Origin: Elephas maximus indicus
Taxonomy: Eukaryota > Chordata > Mammalia > Proboscidea > Elephantidae
Direction: 5' to 3'
Length of the DNA: 64,000 nt
Assembly (NCBI RefSeq): GCF_024166365.1
Contig: NC_064819.1
Coordinates: forward strand, 109,412,293 to 109,476,292
Shown here: one piece after another, positions 57,790 through 64,000 of the stretch
How positions within the stretch are numbered: the stretch's first letter is position 1
How the letters are laid out: each line of letters starts with the position of its first letter
Made by a program: the position numbers and the translations under genes
The notes under the pieces: generated by a model
Seen by the model: the letters and a program-made list of their open reading frames with translations, nothing else
What the model was told of the DNA's origin: nothing
Databases searched by the model: none

Positions 57790-58510
57790 AATTGTTCTTG
57801 TAGCCAGCTTCCAAGATAGCCCCCAATAATTCTTTTTTTTTTTTGGCTTTACCAAACAGAAATTTATTCTCTCACAGTTTAGGAAGCTAGAAGTCCGAAT
57901 TCAGAGTGCCAGCTATAGGGGAAGGCTTTCTTTCTCTGTTGGCTCTGGGAGAAGGTCCTTATTCTCAATCTTCCCCTGGGTCTAGAAGCTTCTCAGTGTA
58001 GGGACCCTGAGTCCAAAGGATGTACTCTGCTCCTGGCCCCTGATAATTCTTGCTCCTGATATCTATGTCCCTGTGTAGTTCTCCCAAATGGAATCAGAAC
58101 TGGTGAAAGTAATAGTATGTGACCTTAGGGGCTAGATTACAGAAGGTATTACTGTTCCCACCTTGCTTTCTTGAATTTCTTGCTTTGGGGTGAGCCAGCT
58201 GCTACGCAATGAGGACGCTTAAGAAGTTCCACGGAGAGGAACTGAGGCCCCTAGCCAAGAGCCAGCACTAGCCAGTCAGCCATGTGATTCAGCCACTTTA
58301 GAAGCAGATCTTCCAGCCTCAGTCAAACCTTCAGATGACTTTAGCCCCAGTTGACATCTGACTGCAACCTCAGGGGAAACTCTAATCCAGAACTGCCCAA
58401 CCAAGCTGCTCTCAGATTCCTAGCTCACTGATATCATAAGATAGAAAACTCGTCATTGTTGTTTTAAGGCATTAAGTTCTGGGGTTATTTGTTATATATA
58501 TAATAGATAC
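57790..58510 (+). mobile_element. MLT1-type MaLR LTR, interrupted
   Basis: Old non-autonomous LTR: AGCCAGCTTCCAAGATAGCC at its left side, then after the insert GGTGAGCCAGCTGCTACG, CAATGAGGACGCTTAAG, AGCAGATCTTCCAGCCTC, AGTCAAACCTTCAGATGAC and GACTGCAACCTCAGGGG. It ends TTCTGGGGTTATTTGTTA. A younger retroposed sequence splits it at 57835-58042. No internal viral genes. Confidence 0.75.
57835..58042 (-). mobile_element. Poly(A)-tailed retrocopy of an LTR transcript, nested
   Basis: Reading the minus strand, it holds a 3' LTR-type segment (ACTGTGAGAGAATAAATTTC). The AATAAA complement lies at 57863-57868, with exactly 18 bases to the tail complement T12 at 57833-57844. ATAATTCTT at 57826-57834 and 58043-58051 is a 9-bp target duplication, and the surrounding MLT1 continues across it. 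The body matches the complement of 58960-59171. Confidence 0.85.
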
Positions 58511-58710
58511 AATATACTAGATCATGAATACAGCTGCCAATCTTGACAGCATGCAATAGCTTACTATACTATTCTCTTATAGTTCATTAACCACCAGCAT
58601 TCCATCAGCTATTACAGCCCATATCATTATTAATAATCACAATTAACCAAAAAGCCAAAAGTCAAATCATTATATCGATCTATATTTGATGATTTTGGTA
58701 GGCTTAATTG

Positions 58711-59345
58711 TTTTGCTGTTGTTAGATACTGTTGAGTCAGCTCCGACTCATAATGACCGTCACAGATTGAATTATGTCCCCCCAAAATGTGTGTCAACTT
58801 GGCTAGGCCATGATTTCCAGTATTCTGTGGCTGTATACCATTTTGTGAGCTGATGTGATTATTTTCTGTGTTGTAAATCCTAACTTCTATGACGTTAGTG
58901 ATTGAGTCAATCTCTTTTGAGATATAAAACAGAGAAGTGAGCAGAGAAGAGAGGGACCTCGTATTACCAAGAAAGAAGTGCTGGGAGCAGAGCATGTCTT
59001 TTGGACCTGGGGTCCCTGTGCTGAGAAGTTCCTAGACCGGGAAAAGATTGATGACAAGGACCTTCCCCCAGAGCCGACAGGGAGAGGAAACCTTCTCTGG
59101 GCGCTGGTGCCCTGAATTAGGACTTTTAGCCTCCTTGACTGTGAGAGAATAAATTTCTGTTTGTTAAAGCCATCCACTTGTGGTATTTCTGTTACACCAC
59201 CACTAGATAACGAAGACAGCACCATTATGTATAACAGAATGAAATGCTGCCTGGTCCTGGACCATACCATCCTCACAATCATTAGTACGTTTGCGCCCAT
59301 TGTTACAACCACTGTGTCAATCCATCTCATTGAGGGTGTTCCTAT
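58711..59345 (-). mobile_element. RTE-clade LINE 3' end, split by an LTR
   Basis: The reverse RTE tail is at 58711-58756 (GTTGAGTCAGCTCCGACTC) and continues at 59218-59345 with GAATGAAATGCTGCCTGGTC and CTGTGTCAATCCATCTC. The last codons of ORF2 are seen on the minus strand as MRWIDTVV. The intervening 460 bp is a foreign LTR. Confidence 0.88.
58757..59217 (+). mobile_element. Complete LTR-type element nested in RTE
   Basis: About 460 bp: ACAGATTGAATTATGTCCCC start, then GTGTGTCAACTTGGCTAGG, and a terminal part AATAAA at 59148-59153, TTTCTGTTTGTTAAAGCC at 59154-59171 and the further TGGTATTTCTGTTACACC, ending GATAACGAAGACA. It is MaLR-like. No internal genes, so it is a solo LTR. A 5-bp flank (TGACC and GCACC) is only a weak target duplication. 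Confidence 0.65.
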
Positions 59346-60372
59346 TATTGTTTTGGAAAGTGATATTTTTCAAGATGATCAGACTTTTTAATCACCAGTA
59401 CATCAAATACATACAAAGTGGCTGACTCAATATTGTAAGATGCTGAGGTCACAGGCTTGTAAAATTTTCATTTTGCTAAAATTCTTGGTAATGTATGTTT
59501 ATCTACCTTTCCCTCTACGTGAAGTTAAAGAAAATTGCTTAGTCTGCTTTTTGAAGGTAGCTTTTGAAGTTGTGGCTCTGGCTATAGTGGAGTGAGAAAC
59601 CAAAACAACAAGGGGAATTTGAAAGAGCAGCGAGAAACAGATCTCTGCTGAAATTCATTTTAGCGACCTTCCAAAGGAGGAAATCTTAAAAACTCTCCGT
59701 GTATCCAAAGGGCTTCATTTCAACTGATGTAAAAATGGAGCAAGATTTTTAGAAAGATAATGTTAAAAAGCCAGGCACTGGGCATTGGATCTCAATTCTA
59801 AACAAAAAGGAAACACTACACATGAATTCATGGAACTTGCCTGGTTGCCAAAAGTCTGATATTTCACACTGGTACTATGGGGAAAGAAGTATTTAAGAGG
59901 ACTGCCAACTGTGCAATTCTGCTTCCTAAATTAGACCCATTCCGTAGTAAAGGAAAATTACCTTCACACTCCAGAAAGTCTTTACTGGATGCCAACTCTG
60001 TGCCCAGGAGCATACAAAGAACGGCAGCAAGGTGGGTTTATACAACTCCTGATATATTAGTTACACCCCAGGGCGCTAAAATATCTGAGTGAAAAGTTTG
60101 AAAAAATCACCTAGCTCTTTGGTCTGCAGGACCATCCACTGGCTCAACTTTAATCTGAGCTAATATTTTCTTTAAAAATAGGCAATACTTGAAATTGACC
60201 TAAGAAATTCAAACTGTTGCAAAGGGTATATATTGAATACTAAGCCTTCCTCTCATTTCTGAATTCATCCATCTCCCCAGTGACAACTTTACCAGTTTCA
60301 TGTGCTTCCTTCCAGAGAATTCTACACATGTACTAGTATATTCATAAATGTGTATATGTCCAGAGATAGAGA
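59346..60372. other. Unassigned sequence
   Basis: No gene recognised. The 71-codon frame at 59877-60092 has no domain. Confidence 0.35.
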
Positions 60373-60384
60373 CATATATCTATT

Positions 60385-60555
60385 AAAAAAAACAAAAACC
60401 AAACCCCTGCCGTTGAGTCAATTCCAACTCATAGCAACCCCATAGGACACAGTAGAACTGCCCCAGAGAGTTCCCAAGGAGCACCTGGTGGATTCGAACT
60501 GCCAACCTTTTGGTTAGCAGCTGTAGCTCTTAAGCACTACACCACTAGCGTTTCC
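60385..60555 (-). mobile_element. AfroSINE, short type, part of a composite
   Basis: Full-length reverse copy from the A-rich tail (AAAAACAAAAACCAAACC) through GTTGAGTCAATTCCAACTC and GGATTCGAACTGCCAACC to CACCACTAGCGTTTCC. It is joined after 9 bases to a tRNA-Lys-like sequence and both share one pair of flanking direct repeats (60373-60383 and 60641-60651). Confidence 0.93.
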
Positions 60556-60564
60556 AAATGCAAT

Positions 60565-60635
60565 GCCTAACGTGGACTCAAACCCGCAACCCTGACACTA
60601 AGAGTCTCAGGCTCTACTGACTGAGCTAGTCAGGC
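60565..60635 (-). pseudogene. tRNA-Lys (CTT) pseudogene
   Basis: On the minus strand, 71 bases fold as a tRNA. The acceptor stem GCCTGAC pairs with GTTAGGC in all seven positions (one G-T). The D stem is GCTC/GAGC. The anticodon loop CTCTTAG carries CTT for lysine, on stem TGAGA/TGTCA with one G-G mismatch. One base is missing in the 3' strand of the T stem (GCGGG opposite CCAC), and the T loop starts TTTGAGT. So it is probably not functional. No CCA follows; the next bases are ATTGCATTT, which lead straight into the AfroSINE head. Confidence 0.88.
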
Positions 60636-60651
60636 GACTGCATATATCTAT

Positions 60652-62075
60652 AGATAAACAGATATCCTCAGTTGTACCTCTTAATATAAATAATAACACA
60701 ATATATCTTTCTGCTGCTCTACTTGTGACTTTTTGCCTTTTGTTTTTATTATAAACATGTTTTGGATATTTTCTTCTATCACTATCATATACTAAATTCA
60801 CCACATATATTTGGGTGTGTTTCTGCTTCCTGGGCTGTTCAATCTATGTATGTACCAACATCAAACTTTGGATTACTGTAGCTTTGTAATATGTTTTAAT
60901 ATTTGGCCTGGCTAACTAGTACCCCTCGATTATACTTTCTGATAATTTACCTGACTATTCTTGTACATTTGATTTTCTATATGAACTTTAGGATTGCCTG
61001 TTTCGTTTTTCCACTCCTCCCCAATTTTGGTTTTTAAAAGAAGTGATGCATCTTTATCTGTGTCTCCCACAATCATATGAGGTATATGCTCAGGTTGTCT
61101 TAACCATATGCTGTATACTGAAACAATATACACAAATTATCTTAAACTTTAGATTTATCTAAAATTTTACTATATATGAAGAATGTTCACATATATCATC
61201 TCCTTCCATCTTCTTACCCACTTTGGGACTAAACACGGCATATATTATTACTCTTACATTATAGCTGGAGAGAGGTTTCAATGGACTTGATTAAGGGCAG
61301 GAAGCAAGGCCCCTGACAGACCTGGCCCAAGCCCCTTCCCATGACACCACAGACAGAGAGCACTACAGGTCCCCAAGAAACATTTTAAAAACAGGGATGG
61401 TTTTAGTTTTATTGTAATGCTACTATTTTAGAAATGTTGGCAGGCTATCAAATCATTAAACTTTTAACAATGTTTAAAACTTATAATAATGCTGTCATGA
61501 ATACAGAGAAATTTGAAATCTCACAAATTGCTAGTGGGAGAGTATACAGGTATAGTCCTTTGAGAAAGCATTTGGGCAATACACATCAGAGGTCTTGAGG
61601 TGTTTTAGGTGAAGAAGAAAACTGTGCTACAGGGACTTTTGGGCTGCAGCCTGTGCTTCCCTCTGCTCACTAATCTGTATCTTTCACACCAACTGGGCCT
61701 GGTTCCTCTGTCTTCTGAGTGCCTGTAATCCTCTCATTTCTCTGTCTGTCCACAGAACCTCCCCTCCTTGCCCTTCCCTTTGCCCTTAGACCCCAACTGA
61801 AGCCCTACTTCTCCTGTTTCCCAACTTTTGCCTAAGCTTCAAATTCTTATATGCCACTCCTGCCATCCCAGTCTGTCTTCTCCCCAAGAGAAGTATCCTG
61901 CTGGTAGAGACACTCTTTTACTTCTTACAGTTCATCTTTCAAAATTAATAAATATTGTTTCCATTTTCCAAATGCAAAGTTAAGTGATAAGCGTGAACAG
62001 CCTTTTTCAAACAATGCATATCCACTCACTCACCCCACAGAATTCAACTGTATTTTTTTAGGTAACTTTGTAACA
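60652..62075. other. Unassigned sequence
   Basis: No gene recognised. A pyrimidine-rich part at 61650-61960 could be an L2 scrap but shows no firm motif. Confidence 0.35.
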
Positions 62076-62276
62076 TCTTGTTGTTGTTTGTTGCTATCTA
62101 GTCCATTCTGACTCATGGCGAGCCCATGTGTACAGAGTAGAACTGCTCTACAGGGTTATCAAGGCTATGACTGTTCAGGCGCAGATAGCCAGGCCTGTCT
62201 TCTAAGGCATCTCTGGGTGGGTTTGAACTGCCAACCTTTCGGCTAGTAGTCAAGCACTTAATCATTTGTGCCACCC
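62076..62276 (-). mobile_element. AfroSINE, RTE-tail type
   Basis: Reverse copy with a TTGTTGTTGTTTGTTG tail side, TCCATTCTGACTCATGGCG, a GGGTGGGTTTGAACTGCC B-box side and a head ending TTAATCATTTGTGCCACCC. Diverged. Confidence 0.88.
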
Positions 62277-64000
62277 ATAGAATTTAATTAACTTTTCCAG
62301 AAATAACTAAAAAAGGCCAACACATTTGGTAAGAGCTTCACTGAAATGGTTTTCTCAGAATAATACAATTCTGCTAAATTCCATCCCACTGGCCAGCACT
62401 GGCCAGCTGCTAACACTCATAGAGCCTGGCGCAAGAGTACAAATGGAGGCCCACCTACTACATGTCTAAACATTTAAAACTTGTTTTACAATTCACTGTT
62501 GAATAAAATGTTTTATCCTCCTACCTTGGCACATACAGAAAAATATTTGTGAAGCCTGACTTATAGACATTAATGGCTTTCGGTAGCAGTTGTCTTCTGG
62601 TCGGGACATAATGTGGGGGATGTGGAGGAGATGTTTCCCTGGGGCCTGCCCAGTGTTTGTGATACCTCTAGAGTAGAGGTTCTGGGGCAGAAGCATCCCT
62701 CAACTGGGTATAGAGCAGTACAGCTATCCCACAAGACTCGCTGGAGGGCATCCTTAATTACTCCAGCTGTTGTGCTTCCCATTTCCCTGAATCCCTATAG
62801 CACCTGCAATCAGTGAAGTAAGGCTTAACATTTATCCACAGAATAAGTTACTGTTGCCCTCCCTCAATTAAAGTAAAACTGTCCCTTTGGTTTCCAGGTC
62901 TTGGGCTGGGGGTTACCAGAGAAGGAAAGAACCTGGCCCTCAGTATGCCAGTTACTGTGCTGGGGGATGGTGCCCACTGGACATGCACTTTTTCACTTTC
63001 TCTTCCCTCATCTCTACTGTGGCACTGGCCACAACCCATGAATTCAAAACTACTGACTAGAGAAATGACTTCTTCCTAACAAAATGTGTGAATTGCTTGT
63101 GACCCTCATTCTTCCTTGCCCCTCAGGGGAACTGATGACCCTGTCACTGAGAAGAAGCAAACTGAGTATACTCCTGAGCGAAAAATGGCAGACCCAGAGA
63201 ACTGAGTTTCCTGATTATATATGGGAAAAGGGGTTTCTTCCCCGTTCTCTCTGAAGTCTTGTCACCATCTGCCTATGGAAGAGAATCACCATCCTTCCAC
63301 CTGACAGTGTACGTCAGGACACATTTTTTTCCACACAATTTTCCCTTTGCTACAATCCTGAAAATTCTATTTTTCCCACAGAATGTGGAATTCCAGCATC
63401 CTGCTTTTGTTTAGCATAAGAAGAAAGCTTAATTCTCCTTCTGTGAGGAAACATGGGAAGCCCCATCTTCAACCTGCAGCACTCCAGCTCTTACAGTTAG
63501 CCATATAGGACAAAATATTTTATGTTGGGAATTTATTTCTTAATGGGGAGAGAGAAAAGCACCTCACTAAGAATGCAGACAACTATAGTTTGTGTGGGAA
63601 CCTGACATATTTCACAGCAGCATGTGAGGTTGTTATTCAAGAAGAAAACTGATCTTCCAAATTTGAAAACAAGGTGTCTAGACTCTTTCCCTTCTTGATG
63701 GTCATGCATAAAAATGTATCATAAAAATGTGTCTGAAACTGTACAGGAGCATAGGACGAACAAAGGCACTTTTATCAGAAAAATTAGGTTATGTCTACGA
63801 GAACACATAATCATCTAACAAATAGATGTGTCTTAATATCCAAATCTTTCTGGTATTTTGGGTTCTTCAAATTTTGTTTTCCAAATGGTTATTTCTGGTG
63901 TCTAAAATTTTTCATACAAAAGCTTGCTGAATGGATAGAGATAATTTAGTCCCGTTTCTACCACATTGTAGTATAATTCCATATTTATTACTGTTGTCAT
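62277..64000. other. Unassigned unique sequence to the window end
   Basis: No gene or named repeat. ACTGGCCAGC is repeated directly at 62388-62397 and 62398-62407. Overlapping frames of 63-70 codons at 62493-63039 have no domain. Confidence 0.35.

Noticed and set aside
58887-59330. 147-codon reverse frame that starts with RTE residues (MRWIDTVV)
   Set aside because: It runs from the RTE remnant into the antisense of the inserted LTR. It is a chance fusion made by the insertion and has no coding support.
60565-60635. Functional tRNA-Lys gene
   Set aside because: One base is missing in the T stem, a G-G mismatch sits in the anticodon stem, and it is joined to a SINE with shared flanking repeats. 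Pseudogene is more likely.
1-64000. CRISPR array, phage, operon or other prokaryotic system
   Set aside because: The repeats are eukaryotic retroelements, there are no regularly spaced short repeats, and there are no dense coding frames.

Overview
This window is ordinary nuclear DNA from a placental mammal of the afrotherian branch, most likely an elephant or close relative. I infer this from more than twenty copies of the tRNA-headed AfroSINE family and three copies of the RTE-clade LINE that shares its 3' tail. The rest of the repeat background is pan-mammalian: L1, L2, MIR, MER5-type hAT remnants and MaLR-type LTRs. I found no intact protein-coding gene, no convincing exon, no CpG island, no CRISPR array and nothing bacterial. 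The many 60-180 codon open frames are chance frames or lie inside repeats. The window looks like intergenic or deep intronic sequence.

Layout. 1-9.2 kb: an RTE 3' end, MIRs and six AfroSINEs. 9.2-20 kb: mostly unique sequence with L2/MIR/MER5 relics, a G-rich tract at 13.4 kb, and several SINE events including a head-only mini copy (17.97 kb) and a double hit on one target (19.1-19.4 kb). 20.5-28 kb: a reverse-oriented RTE, two SINEs, a 1.6 kb L1 with a dead reverse transcriptase, and a MER5-type element. 31-37 kb: the most layered stretch, with broken L1, a poly(A)-tailed LTR copy, an 83-bp inverted repeat, a 52-bp exact tandem duplication, an LTR-like element and a 2.3 kb decayed RTE. 37-56 kb: L2/MIR relics in mostly unique DNA, a possible non-autonomous DNA transposon (47.9 kb) and two tandem SINEs with different tRNA heads (49 kb). 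56-64 kb: a retroelement with a perfect 17-bp hairpin, nested LTRs, and a tRNA-Lys/AfroSINE composite at 60.4-60.65 kb.

How the parts relate. The AfroSINE copies carry Pol III-type A and B boxes at one end and an RTE-like tail at the other, which fits SINEs copied by the RTE enzyme. L1 is the likely source of the poly(A)-tailed copies of LTR transcripts. No functional pathway is encoded. The best candidates for something undescribed are the tRNA-Lys/AfroSINE composite with flanking direct repeats, and two LTR-type copies that both end exactly 18 bases after AATAAA. All family names come from recognition by eye and were not checked with RepeatMasker.
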